From JAHEDH01 sp963753285 (GTDB lineage: Bacteria; Actinomycetota; Acidimicrobiia; Spongiisociales; ZC4RG35), in the NCBI GenBank assembly GCA_963753285.1, contig CAVWBT010000005.1, forward strand, positions 186,001-250,000: DNA of 64,000 nt. Reading direction: 5' to 3'. Within the stretch, counting starts at the first letter, position 1. Each line of letters opens with the position of its first letter. Positions 1 to 7,476 of this stretch are shown here, one piece after another. The position numbers and the translations under genes were made by a program. Below the pieces are notes generated by a model. That model made no database searches. It was given only the letters and a program-made list of their open reading frames with translations, and was not told the origin of the DNA.

Positions 1-236
1 TCTTCCTCGGGTGGGATCGTGTTGATGTAGGGCGTGCTGATCGAGCCCGGGACGCCAAGTGACACTTGATGGGCTCGCTCGAGCAGTTTCGCCATGAGGA
101 ACCTCGCCCTGGTGGTTCCGCGTTCCGAGACGACGGTGTCCAGCGAGTCGAGCCACTCGCCGGTTTCGATGGGGTCCGCGTCGTAGAGCTGGTGTACGAA
201 TCCGTCGATGTAGGTGAGGTCCGGGTTGTTCGACAT
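1..236 (-). CDS. aceE: Pyruvate dehydrogenase E1 component, homodimeric type (N-terminal 78 residues only)
   Basis: The gene runs off the left edge. The visible N-terminus, read on the minus strand from ATG at 236, contains ETGEWLDSLD, RARFLMAKLLERA and TPYINTIPPEEE. This is the characteristic opening of AceE, the thiamine-diphosphate-dependent E1 subunit that decarboxylates pyruvate and passes the acetyl group to lipoyl-E2. A TAGGCT box at 244-249 (read on the minus strand) lies 7 nt before the ATG and there is no Shine-Dalgarno, so transcription is probably leaderless. The catalytic and cofactor regions lie outside the window. Identity is secure from the N-terminal signature; completeness cannot be judged. 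Confidence 0.85.
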   Translation of the reverse strand, partial: MSNNPDLTYIDGFVHQLYDADPIETGEWLDSLDTVVSERGTTRARFLMAKLLERAHQVSLGVPGSISTPYINTIPPEE

Positions 237-365
237 GCGTCCGAGCCTACTTCCGGGTCGGGCAATGCGGACTCCGGTGTCTCCGGTTCGTCATGGCAAC
301 TTAACCCGACCCATCCTCGACCGACGGGAACGAGAGCCTGCGGCGGCCTGAGGACCCCCCTTCCC

Positions 366-1256
366 TCAGGTCGCCCGGGCCTTCTTCGCGTATCGGGTGG
401 TCCAGCGCTCGATCTCGGCGAGGACCCAGTCGGCGTTCTCCATCTGAGGGACGTGGCCGACGCCCTCGAGGCGACGGAAGGTCCAGTCGGGCCGAAGCCT
501 CTCGAGCGCGTCGATCGCCTCCGGTGCGACGAGGACGTCACGATCTCCGCTCAGGACGAGCGCCTCGTGGCTGATCGAGGCGATCATCCGTCGAAACCGC
601 CAGGGAGGGATGAACATGTGTCGCAATGACGCAGTCGACTCGACGAGAGCGCGCGTCGCCCAGGGCATGGCGGCACGGCGGCTCGCCATCGCGAAGGAGG
701 CCGTTCGGGCCCGTTCCGGCAGCGTCGAAGCGTCTGCTGCGACGATCTCGAGGCGTGTCTGTGCGAGCTGCTGAGGTGTGAGGAGCCGGCGGTACGCACC
801 CGCCACGAGGTTTCCCAGCCCGGGGAACGATTGCGCCGCGAGGCGAGCGGCCACACCGTTGTCCGGGTGGTGGCGCAGCGACGCGATCGGGCTCGCAGGT
901 GCGATCAGGATCAGGTCGGCGACGAGACCGGGCCGGGTGGCAGCCACCATCTCGGCGAGCAGCCCTCCCATGGAGTTGCCCACGAGAACCGCCGGCCGAT
1001 CGAGCGTCTCGAGCAGTTCGACGAGTGTCGACGCGAGACTGTCGAGATCGTGGCGGTCGATCGGTGGCGAGTATCCGTACCCGGGGAGGTCGATGGCGAT
1101 GGTGCGCCCCCGGTCGGCGAGCGAATCGAACACCTCGATCCAGTTGGTGTGGTTGCCGCCCAGTCCGTGTACGAGCAGATGTGGTGTACCGGTGCCTCCC
1201 GAGTCGACCACGTGGAGTTCCGTGGATGGCAATTGAACGAAGGAGCTTTCCCGCAT
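366..1256 (-). CDS. Alpha/beta-fold hydrolase
   Basis: A 296-residue alpha/beta hydrolase. The oxyanion region is HGLGGNH, the nucleophile elbow is GNSMGG, the acid is in LSGDRDVLV and the catalytic histidine in GVGHVPQME, all in canonical order. The open frame extends another 170 codons upstream, but that part is low-complexity Arg/Pro sequence antisense to the neighbour. ATG at 1256 is chosen because a TATCGT box at 1264-1269 sits 7 nt upstream, a leaderless arrangement. The gene is divergent from the radical SAM gene with only about 60 bp between the two starts. The substrate cannot be told; epoxide hydrolase, esterase or C-C hydrolase are all possible. Confidence 0.85.
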   Translation of the reverse strand: MRESSFVQLPSTELHVVDSGGTGTPHLLVHGLGGNHTNWIEVFDSLADRGRTIAIDLPGYGYSPPIDRHDLDSLASTLVELLETLDRPAVLVGNSMGGLLAEMVAATRPGLVADLILIAPASPIASLRHHPDNGVAARLAAQSFPGLGNLVAGAYRRLLTPQQLAQTRLEIVAADASTLPERARTASFAMASRRAAMPWATRALVESTASLRHMFIPPWRFRRMIASISHEALVLSGDRDVLVAPEAIDALERLRPDWTFRRLEGVGHVPQMENADWVLAEIERWTTRYAKKARAT

Positions 1257-1315
1257 CGTCGCAACGATAGGCGGACGCGGCCGTACAGCCCTGCGGTGCG
1301 AATACCCTGATGTCC

Positions 1316-2689
1316 GTGAGGATCCTGCTCGTCTCGACCTATGAACTCGGTCACCAGCCGCTGCACGTCGCATCGCCGGCTGCACGGCTGCTCGGTGCCG
1401 GCCACCGTGTCGAGACGATCGACCTCGCAATCGACTCGTTCGAGAACTCGTCGCTCGAGGGCATCGACGCCGTGGCCATCTCGGTCCCGATGCACACTGC
1501 GATGCGTCTCGCCCAGCGAACCGTGGAGCGGGTGAGAGCCGCCGCTCCCGAGCTCCCCGTCGCCGTCTACGGGCTCTATGCCGCCATGGGGACGATCGAG
1601 GGGGTCGATCGTGTGATCGTCGGGGAGTACGAGGAGCAGCTGGTCTCGTGGGTGGAGTCGCTCGGCTCAGGTCAGGCCAGCAGCGGCGCCGTGACGGTCG
1701 ACATCGGTAGGCAGCGTTTTCTGGTTCCCCACCGGGCAGGACTGCCGGCGCTGGAGTCGTACGCACATCTCAGCGTGGGAGACGACCATCGGCGGGTCGG
1801 CTACGTCGAGGCGAGTCACGGCTGTCGGCATCGGTGCAGGCACTGCCCGTTGCCGGTGGTCTACGACGGGCGCTTTCGGATCGTCGAGTCGGAAACCGTG
1901 CTCGACGACATCGGCAATCTCGTGTCATCGGGAGCGCGTCACATCACGTTCGGGGACCCCGACTTCTTCAACGGTGCGGCGCATGCCATGAAGGTGCTTC
2001 GAGCGGCGAACGACAGGCACCCGGAGCTGACGTACGACGTGACGATCAAGGTGGAGCATCTGCTCGGGCACCGTCGGATGCTCGCCGAACTGGCGGGGCG
2101 CAACGTGCTGTTCGTCACCTCGGCGTTCGAGTCGACCAACGACGAGGTCCTCACACTGCTCGACAAGGGGCACACGAGGCGAGACATGCACACTGCGCTC
2201 GAGCTGTGCCGCGAGGTCGGTCTGGACATCCATCCATCGTGGCTGCCGTTCACTCCCTGGACGGAGCCGGGCGACCTCGCTGCGATCTTCTCGTTCATCG
2301 ACGAGTTCGATCTGTTCGAGGTCACCGAGCCGGTCCAGCTCGCCATCAGGCTGCTGATTCCCCGCGGCTCGCTCGTCCTGGACATCCCGGGCGCATGGGA
2401 TCTGGTCGGCGACTACGACGAGGAGGCGCTGTCGTACGTGTGGAGATCGCGAGACCCGTCAGTGGACGAACTGCAGGCGAGACTCGCTGCTCGAGCCGAA
2501 CGGCACGCCGCCGGAGACGGCTCACTGACCGAGACACTCACGGACATGTGGATGATGGCTCTCGAGACGGCGGGGGCGGGTGACGTCACTCCGCAGATCC
2601 CGGCCGGAGCGATCACCGGTCGCCCGCGGCTCACCGAGCCCTGGTTCTGTTGAGCGGAGCCCACCGAGCGCCAGTTGGGCGCTCTCTGA
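1316..2689 (+). CDS. CUAEP-tail radical SAM protein, predicted selenoprotein (TGA at 2651-2653 read as Sec)
   Basis: The N-terminal 110 or so residues resemble a cobalamin-binding domain (MRILLVSTYELGHQ start, Rossmann-like strands). A radical SAM core follows with CRHRCRHC (CX3CX2C) near residues 170-177, which would hold the 4Fe-4S cluster that cleaves SAM. The frame reaches Trp-Phe-Cys and then TGA. Reading through gives Cys-Sec-Ala-Glu-Pro and seven more residues to TGA at 2687-2689, 457 aa in total. Known actinobacterial relatives end in CUAEP or CCAEP, so the residues after TGA are the conserved family tail. A hairpin suited to a bacterial SECIS follows. GTG at 1316 is preferred over ATG at 1310 because TACCCT (1303-1308) lies 7 nt before it, the leaderless spacing of its neighbours. 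An annotation that stops at 2653 loses the conserved end. The biochemical reaction is unknown. Sec insertion depends on selABCD elsewhere in the genome. Confidence 0.85.
2666..2684 (+). promoter_or_regulatory. Candidate bacterial SECIS hairpin
   Basis: A perfect 7-bp stem (GAGCGCC with GGCGCTC) closes a 5-nt loop AGTTG. The loop begins 20 nt after the in-frame TGA, within the short spacing that SelB needs in bacteria. It lies inside the readthrough codons of the radical SAM gene, as bacterial SECIS elements do. A guanine-uracil pair is present in the loop. The functional assignment is inference from position and shape. Confidence 0.65.
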
Positions 2690-2705
2690 GCGAGTAGGGC
2701 TCGCC

Positions 2706-2754
2706 GTTCCAGGTTCCAGGTTCCAGGTTCCAGGTTCCACGTTCCACGCTCCAC
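2706..2754. repeat. Heptanucleotide tandem array (7 units)
   Basis: Seven consecutive 7-bp units lie between the radical SAM gene and the next operon: four GTTCCAG, two GTTCCAC and one GCTCCAC. Drift at one end only is typical of slippage-driven arrays. No gene lies between 2690 and 2868. Confidence 0.9.
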
Positions 2755-2800
2755 GTCTGCCTAGCACGGTGGTCGTGTGGTGTAGACGGCCCGAAGGGGC

Positions 2801-2854
2801 TTGACACCCTGCGCTTCGCCATGCCAGAGTAGCTAGAACTTTGCGGAACAAAGT
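2801..2854 (+). promoter_or_regulatory. Promoter/operator region with palindrome ACTTTG-N5-CAAAGT
   Basis: A consensus-like TTGACA occurs at 2801-2806. A perfect 6-bp inverted repeat, ACTTTG-CGGAA-CAAAGT, occupies 2838-2854, ending 14 nt before the ATG of the first gene in the exporter operon. The second gene of that operon is a winged-helix regulator, so autoregulation through this palindrome is the natural guess. No good -10 box sits at 17 nt from the TTGACA; TAGCTA at 2830-2835 is 23 nt away, so the exact promoter is uncertain. Confidence 0.5.
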
Positions 2855-2868
2855 AGAGGGGCGCACCG

Positions 2869-3432
2869 ATGCAGACCGAAGATCCGCTCGAGATACTCGC
2901 CGACGTCGAGGCGTTGCGGCACCGGACCTCGACCGCACTCAACGCCGACGGGTGGCAGTGGATGACGGTCTGGAGTCTCGTCGCCTTCGGTGCGGGGCTG
3001 ACCGCGCTGGTCGACGCGCTCGAGGGCGTCTCCGGGTTCTATTGGATGCTGGCGGTCCCGGTCGCGCTGGGTGTGACCGCCTTGCTCGAGCGGCGGTCGA
3101 AGGAGCAGCGAGCAGTCAGGCGCGACAGTCGCCCCTACATCACGGTCGGGGCGGCGATGCTGGTGGTCAATCTCGTGGCTTCGTTCATGTTCGAGGCCGA
3201 AGCGACCGTCATCGTCATCTGGGTCGTCATCGGGCTCGGCTTCGCCGCGTTCGCCCACTTCGATGGGGATCGGCCCACCACGGTGATGTACGTGGGTGCC
3301 GCGCTGCTGGCCGTCGGATTGGGCATCTTCGCTGCGGACCCGTTCGATGCCTACGCGGCGACCTCCATGCTCTTCGCCGGGCTTCTCGCCGGCTCGGCCG
3401 TCCAGGTGTACTCGAAGTACCGCGCCGGATGA
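2869..3432 (+). CDS. Multi-pass membrane protein of the regulator/ABC exporter operon
   Basis: A 187-residue protein with a soluble N-terminus of about 30 residues and roughly five or six hydrophobic segments, some paired (for example around residues 33-50, 58-75, 90-110, 113-130 and 140-175). I do not recognise a characterised family. It is the first gene of a tightly overlapping unit: its TGA overlaps the ATG of the winged-helix regulator (ATGA at 3429-3432). A purine-rich stretch (AGAGGGG) precedes the ATG at SD distance. Its place ahead of a regulator and an exporter suggests a sensor or accessory membrane component, which is inference only. Confidence 0.8.
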   Translation: MQTEDPLEILADVEALRHRTSTALNADGWQWMTVWSLVAFGAGLTALVDALEGVSGFYWMLAVPVALGVTALLERRSKEQRAVRRDSRPYITVGAAMLVVNLVASFMFEAEATVIVIWVVIGLGFAAFAHFDGDRPTTVMYVGAALLAVGLGIFAADPFDAYAATSMLFAGLLAGSAVQVYSKYRAG

Positions 3433-3737
3433 CTCATCCCAGTGGACTCCTCGATGATGTGATCCACCAGCGGGTGCGGCTCGGCATCATGGCCGTGCTC
3501 GCGGAGGCAGACGAGGCCGAGTTCACGTTCCTGAAGGACCAACTGGACCTGACCGACGGCAACCTCAACCGTCACCTCCAGGTGCTCGAAGACGCCGGCT
3601 ACATCGCACGAAGACGGGGCAGATCGGCGGGACGCCCGCGGACCTGGATCCGTGCAACGAGAGCGGGCCAGACGGCGCTGGCCGACCATCTCGAAACCCT
3701 GCAACGCCTCATCGACCAGACGAAAGGAACGCCATGA
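3429..3737 (+). CDS. Winged-helix transcriptional regulator (MarR/ArsR-like, HTH_34 type)
   Basis: A 102-residue single-domain regulator. The motif RLGIMAVLAEADEAEFTFL followed by LDLTDGNLNRHLQVLEDAGYI is a typical winged-helix fold with the recognition helix in NLNRHLQVLE. The wing is in RRGRSAGRPRTWIRAT. Small regulators of this type usually sit with ABC-2 exporters or small membrane proteins and act as repressors of their own operon. It overlaps the genes on both sides by 4 bp, so translation is probably coupled. Its likely operator is the palindrome at 2838-2854. The effector is unknown. Confidence 0.88.
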   Translation: MTHPSGLLDDVIHQRVRLGIMAVLAEADEAEFTFLKDQLDLTDGNLNRHLQVLEDAGYIARRRGRSAGRPRTWIRATRAGQTALADHLETLQRLIDQTKGTP

Positions 3738-4678
3738 CCAACGTCCTCCTAGTCGAGGACCTCGAACACAGCTTCGATGACCTCCTCGCAGTCGGCGGTG
3801 TCTCGTTCTTCATCGAGACCGGCGAGACATATGGCCTGCTCGGTCCGAACGGCGCGGGAAAGACGACGACCATCTCGATGATCTCGGGCCTGCTCGAAGC
3901 GGATCGCGGTTCGGTTCAAGTTGCAGGCCAGCGGATGACGACGACCTCGACCGCGGCGAAACGGGCGATCGGGCTGGTCCCACAGGACCTCGCCATCTAC
4001 CCGGACCTGACCGCCAAGGAGAACCTGGCCTTCTTCGGATCGCTCTACGGCATGCGTGGATCGGAGCTCGGCCGACGCATCGACGAAGTCCTCGAGATGG
4101 TCGGTCTCCGAGACCGTGCCGACGACAAGGCGGAGGAGTACTCCGGCGGAATGAAGCGGCGCCTGAACATCGGGGTCGGGCTCCTGCATGGCCCTCAGCT
4201 GCTGATCCTGGACGAACCCACGGTCGGAGTCGATCCGCAATCGCGCAACGCGATTCTCGAGAGTGTCGAGGCACTCTCCACCGAGGGCATGTCGGTGCTC
4301 TACACGACGCACTACATGGAGGAGGCCGAACGGTTGTGCGACCGGGTCGGGATCATCGACAACGGGTTGCTCGTGGCGGAGGGCGCACGTCGCGATCTGG
4401 TCGACAGCATCGGACAGAACGACACGGTGCATGTGACCGGAACGGGCGATCTCGGTGCAGCGAGCGAAGCTCTGCGTTCGACCGACGGAGTCGTCCAGGC
4501 AGCCGAGGCGCACGGGGTGATCACCGTGATGGTCGACCGGGCGGCCAGCAGACTGCCGTCGGTCCTCGCTGCGGTCGGCGCTGCCGGAGTGTCGGTGACT
4601 GCGGTCGATGTGAAGGAGCCGAACCTCGAAGCCGTGTTCCTTCACATGACCGGCAAGGCCCTGAGGGACGAGGCATGA
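3734..4678 (+). CDS. ABC transporter ATP-binding protein (DrrA/CcmA-like exporter type)
   Basis: This is the 314-residue ATPase of an ABC-2 exporter. It has Walker A GPNGAGKTTT near residue 37, a Q-loop in GLVPQDLAIYP, the signature YSGGMKRR, Walker B LLILDEPTVGVD and the H-loop in TTHYMEEAE. After the nucleotide-binding domain comes the roughly 90-residue C-terminal extension seen in drug and lipid exporters of the DrrA group. It is translationally coupled to the regulator upstream (ATGA) and to the first permease downstream (ATGA). It should work with the two permeases that follow, presumably as one complex. The substrate cannot be predicted. Confidence 0.93.
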   Translation: MTNVLLVEDLEHSFDDLLAVGGVSFFIETGETYGLLGPNGAGKTTTISMISGLLEADRGSVQVAGQRMTTTSTAAKRAIGLVPQDLAIYPDLTAKENLAFFGSLYGMRGSELGRRIDEVLEMVGLRDRADDKAEEYSGGMKRRLNIGVGLLHGPQLLILDEPTVGVDPQSRNAILESVEALSTEGMSVLYTTHYMEEAERLCDRVGIIDNGLLVAEGARRDLVDSIGQNDTVHVTGTGDLGAASEALRSTDGVVQAAEAHGVITVMVDRAASRLPSVLAAVGAAGVSVTAVDVKEPNLEAVFLHMTGKALRDEA

Positions 4679-5850
4679 GACAGATGTTGCGGATCGTCGC
4701 GAAGGACCTGAAGCAGCGGGTGCGTGACCGGTCGGTGTTCATCGTCGGGATCATCGCTCCGGCCATGCTCGCACTCATCTTCAGCTTTGCGTTCGGTGAT
4801 GCGCTCGACCCGAGCGGCGGCGGTTTCCAGGCGAGCTACGGGTTCGTGGACCTCGACGGCGGCGATGCCGCCGCAGGCCTCGGCGAGGTGCTGGCCGGTA
4901 TCGAAGGCGCTCAGTTCTCCATCGAGACGTACGAGTCGGTGGCGGCGGTCGAGGCAGCCATCGACGACGACGAGTTGTCGGCTGCGTTCGTCGTCCCTGA
5001 AGGCTTCAGCGAGTCGATCGGCTCGGGTACGGCAGTGCTCGAGGTCGTGGGAAACGTCGACGCGCCGACCGGGGCCGGGATCGCAGCCGCCATCGCCGAG
5101 GGATACGCCGACGCCGTCGATCGTGTCACCCTGACGGTTGCGGGTTCGATCGCCGCCGGAGCAGACCCGGCCTCGCTCGACGAGGTGATTGCGACGGCAT
5201 CGACCGTCGAGCCGCTCGCATCCATCGGAGCCATCACGACTGGGGTCCGGCAGATGGACGGGCCGACGTACCTGATGGCGGGCATGGCAGTCTTCTTCTT
5301 GTTCTTCACGGTTCAGTTCGGGGTTGCATCGCTGCTCGAGGAGAAGCGCATCGGCACGTGGGGCCGCCTGCTGGCTGCTCCGGTTTCCCGCTCGGAGGCG
5401 ATCGGTGCCAAGGTGCTGGTCAGCTTCCTGCTGGGGATCGTCTCGATGGCCGTCCTCATGATCGGCGCATCGATCGGACTGGGGGCCGACTGGGGCGATC
5501 CCGTCTCGGTTTCGGTGCTGGTGATTCTCGGCGTGCTGGCAGCGACCGGCGTGATGGCACTCGTCTCGGCGATCGCGAAGACCGTGGAGGCGGCCGGAAA
5601 CATCCAGGCGATCATCGCCGTCGCGCTCGGCATGCTCGGCGGAACGTTCGTCCAGATCAGCCAGGACGGTGGCCTGCTGTCGAGGCTCTCGCTGATCACG
5701 CCGCATCACTGGTTCATTCAGGGCCTGAACGACCTCGGTGGTGGGGGAAGCATCGGTGACATCGTTCCAAGCATCGTCGGGATCGGTCTGTTCGCCGCAG
5801 TGACCGGCGGCCTGGCCGTGTGGGCGTTCTCTCGACAGGAGACGGTATGA
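4675..5850 (+). CDS. ABC-2 type transporter permease
   Basis: A 391-residue permease with the ABC-2 architecture: one N-terminal membrane helix (FIVGIIAPAMLALIFSFAF), a long extracytoplasmic domain of about 180 residues, then a block of five membrane helices from about residue 205. It starts at ATG 4675, which overlaps the ATPase stop. The longer open frame upstream reads antisense-like sequence inside the ATPase gene and was not used. It pairs with the next gene, which has the same layout, so the exporter is probably a heterodimer of permeases on an ATPase dimer. Confidence 0.9.
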   Translation: MRQMLRIVAKDLKQRVRDRSVFIVGIIAPAMLALIFSFAFGDALDPSGGGFQASYGFVDLDGGDAAAGLGEVLAGIEGAQFSIETYESVAAVEAAIDDDELSAAFVVPEGFSESIGSGTAVLEVVGNVDAPTGAGIAAAIAEGYADAVDRVTLTVAGSIAAGADPASLDEVIATASTVEPLASIGAITTGVRQMDGPTYLMAGMAVFFLFFTVQFGVASLLEEKRIGTWGRLLAAPVSRSEAIGAKVLVSFLLGIVSMAVLMIGASIGLGADWGDPVSVSVLVILGVLAATGVMALVSAIAKTVEAAGNIQAIIAVALGMLGGTFVQISQDGGLLSRLSLITPHHWFIQGLNDLGGGGSIGDIVPSIVGIGLFAAVTGGLAVWAFSRQETV

Positions 5851-6998
5851 CGATTCTCTCGATCGCTCGCAACGCGCTCCGGCGACTGTTCCGTGACCGG
5901 TCCAATGTCTTCTTCGTCTTCGTGCTCCCGATCGCCCTGGTCCTGCTCATCGGTGCGCAGTTCGGTGGAGGCTTCACCCCGACCGTCGGGGTGATGGCAC
6001 CAGCCGATGATGCGCTGGCAGACCGGCTGGTGTCAGAGCTGGCCGACCTGTACCAGATCCGGGACTACGAGACTCGCGACGACCTGGTGCTCGCAGTCGA
6101 ACGCGGATGGGTGCAGGCGGGGATCGAGGTCCCGACCGGGTTCAGCGGTTCGGTGGCCGCCGGCGATCGTCCAGAGATCGGCTACCTCGCACAACCCGAC
6201 TCGAGCGGCCAAGGCGTGCAGACGGCGGTCTCCGCGACCCTGGAACGCATTCTCGCTCCGATCACTGCCGCGTCCGTCGTGGCCGAGACGCAGGGGCTGT
6301 CGCTGGAGCAGGCCGAGGCGATCATCGGGGAGGTGGCAGGCTCCGTGCCTCCGGTCGAAGTCGAGACCCGCACGACCGGCGAAGCGCTCTTCGTGGACCT
6401 CGGCCAGTTCGACCTCGGGGCGTCGAGTCAGCTCGTGCTGTTCATGTTCCTGACTGGACTGACAGGGTCTGCAGCGCTCATCCAGAGTCGGCAGCTCGGT
6501 GTGACGCGTCGGATGCTGTCGTCTCCGGCGTCCACACGCACCATCCTCGCTGGGGAGGCGCTCGGTCGGCTCGGGGTGACCTTGTTCCAGGGGATCTACA
6601 TCGTCGCAGTGACCCTGATCGTCTTTCGCGTCGATTGGGGAAGCCCGTTCGGGGCGGCAGCCATCATGCTGGCGTTCGGCTTGGTCGCAGCCGCTGCGGC
6701 GATGCTGCTGGGTTCGGTGTTCTCCAACGATCAGCAGGCCGGGGGGGTCGCGGTGGTGCTCGGGCTGGGGCTGGCGGCTCTCGGTGGCTCGATGGTGCCC
6801 GTCGAGTTCTTCTCGTCCACGATGCAGTCGATCTCCATGGTCACACCGCACTACTGGGCGAACAGCGCCTTCGCCGAGCTGGTCAGGCGCGACGGTGGCG
6901 TTGCCGACATCCTCCCTCAGTTGGGCGTCCTGGCTGGGTACGCGATCGTGTTGTTGGCGCTGGCCACCTGGCGGCTGCAGCGGGTCCTCACCCGCTGA
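5847..6998 (+). CDS. ABC-2 type transporter permease (second subunit)
   Basis: A 383-residue protein with the same layout as the preceding permease: N-terminal helix (VFFVFVLPIALVLLIGAQF), an extracytoplasmic domain and five C-terminal helices including VTPHYWANSAFAEL, which matches ITPHHWFIQGLNDL in the partner. ATG 5847 overlaps the partner's stop by 4 bp. The gene ends the operon and overlaps the convergent DUF456 gene by 11 bp. The two permeases clearly arose by duplication. Confidence 0.9.
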   Translation: MTILSIARNALRRLFRDRSNVFFVFVLPIALVLLIGAQFGGGFTPTVGVMAPADDALADRLVSELADLYQIRDYETRDDLVLAVERGWVQAGIEVPTGFSGSVAAGDRPEIGYLAQPDSSGQGVQTAVSATLERILAPITAASVVAETQGLSLEQAEAIIGEVAGSVPPVEVETRTTGEALFVDLGQFDLGASSQLVLFMFLTGLTGSAALIQSRQLGVTRRMLSSPASTRTILAGEALGRLGVTLFQGIYIVAVTLIVFRVDWGSPFGAAAIMLAFGLVAAAAAMLLGSVFSNDQQAGGVAVVLGLGLAALGGSMVPVEFFSSTMQSISMVTPHYWANSAFAELVRRDGGVADILPQLGVLAGYAIVLLALATWRLQRVLTR

Positions 6999-7476
6999 GC
7001 ACCCACAGCAACCACACCCCTCCCATGGCCACACCGATGCCGAACTGGGCGGCGGACGCCCTGAGGAGCGCCGCCGTGGTTGCGAGCGCCGAATCGAAGG
7101 CGGCTCGGGCGTTTCCGGTCTCGGCGATTCGCACGATCCATACGCCCAGGACGAATCCGATCGGAATGCCGATCACGGGGATGACGATGCCCACGCCGAT
7201 CGCCAGGACGACGCCGAAGACGGTCCCGCGGATCGACAGTCCCTGCGCTGCCGCCGACTTCTGAGGAATTCGCAGACTCAGGTAGATGCCTGCGCCGAAG
7301 AGGATCGTGATGATGGTCATCGCGATGATGCCGGCGGTGTCGAAGGACGTCAGGAATCCCCAGGCGAGCGCAGCCAGCCAGACCAGTGCGAGCCCTGGCA
7401 GGAGCGGCACGACGGTCCCGACGACGCCGATCACGATTGCTCCGGCTGTCAGCACGAACAGCACCGGATCGTTCAT
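6988..7476 (-). CDS. DUF456 domain membrane protein
   Basis: A 162-residue protein with glycine-rich membrane helices arranged in hairpins. GVVGTVVPLLPGLALVW near the N-terminus and GIPIGFVLGVWIVRI in the second half are the repeated DUF456 signatures. Function is unknown for the family. It is translated from the same message as plsB: its ATG at 7476 overlaps the plsB stop (ATGA). Its 3' end overlaps the convergent exporter permease by 11 bp. Confidence 0.85.
   Translation of the reverse strand: MNDPVLFVLTAGAIVIGVVGTVVPLLPGLALVWLAALAWGFLTSFDTAGIIAMTIITILFGAGIYLSLRIPQKSAAAQGLSIRGTVFGVVLAIGVGIVIPVIGIPIGFVLGVWIVRIAETGNARAAFDSALATTAALLRASAAQFGIGVAMGGVWLLWVLSG

Noticed and set aside
2651..2653. 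TGA as the ordinary stop of the radical SAM gene.
   Set aside because: The codons after it spell the conserved Ala-Glu-Pro of the CUAEP family, and a SECIS-like hairpin follows at the right distance.
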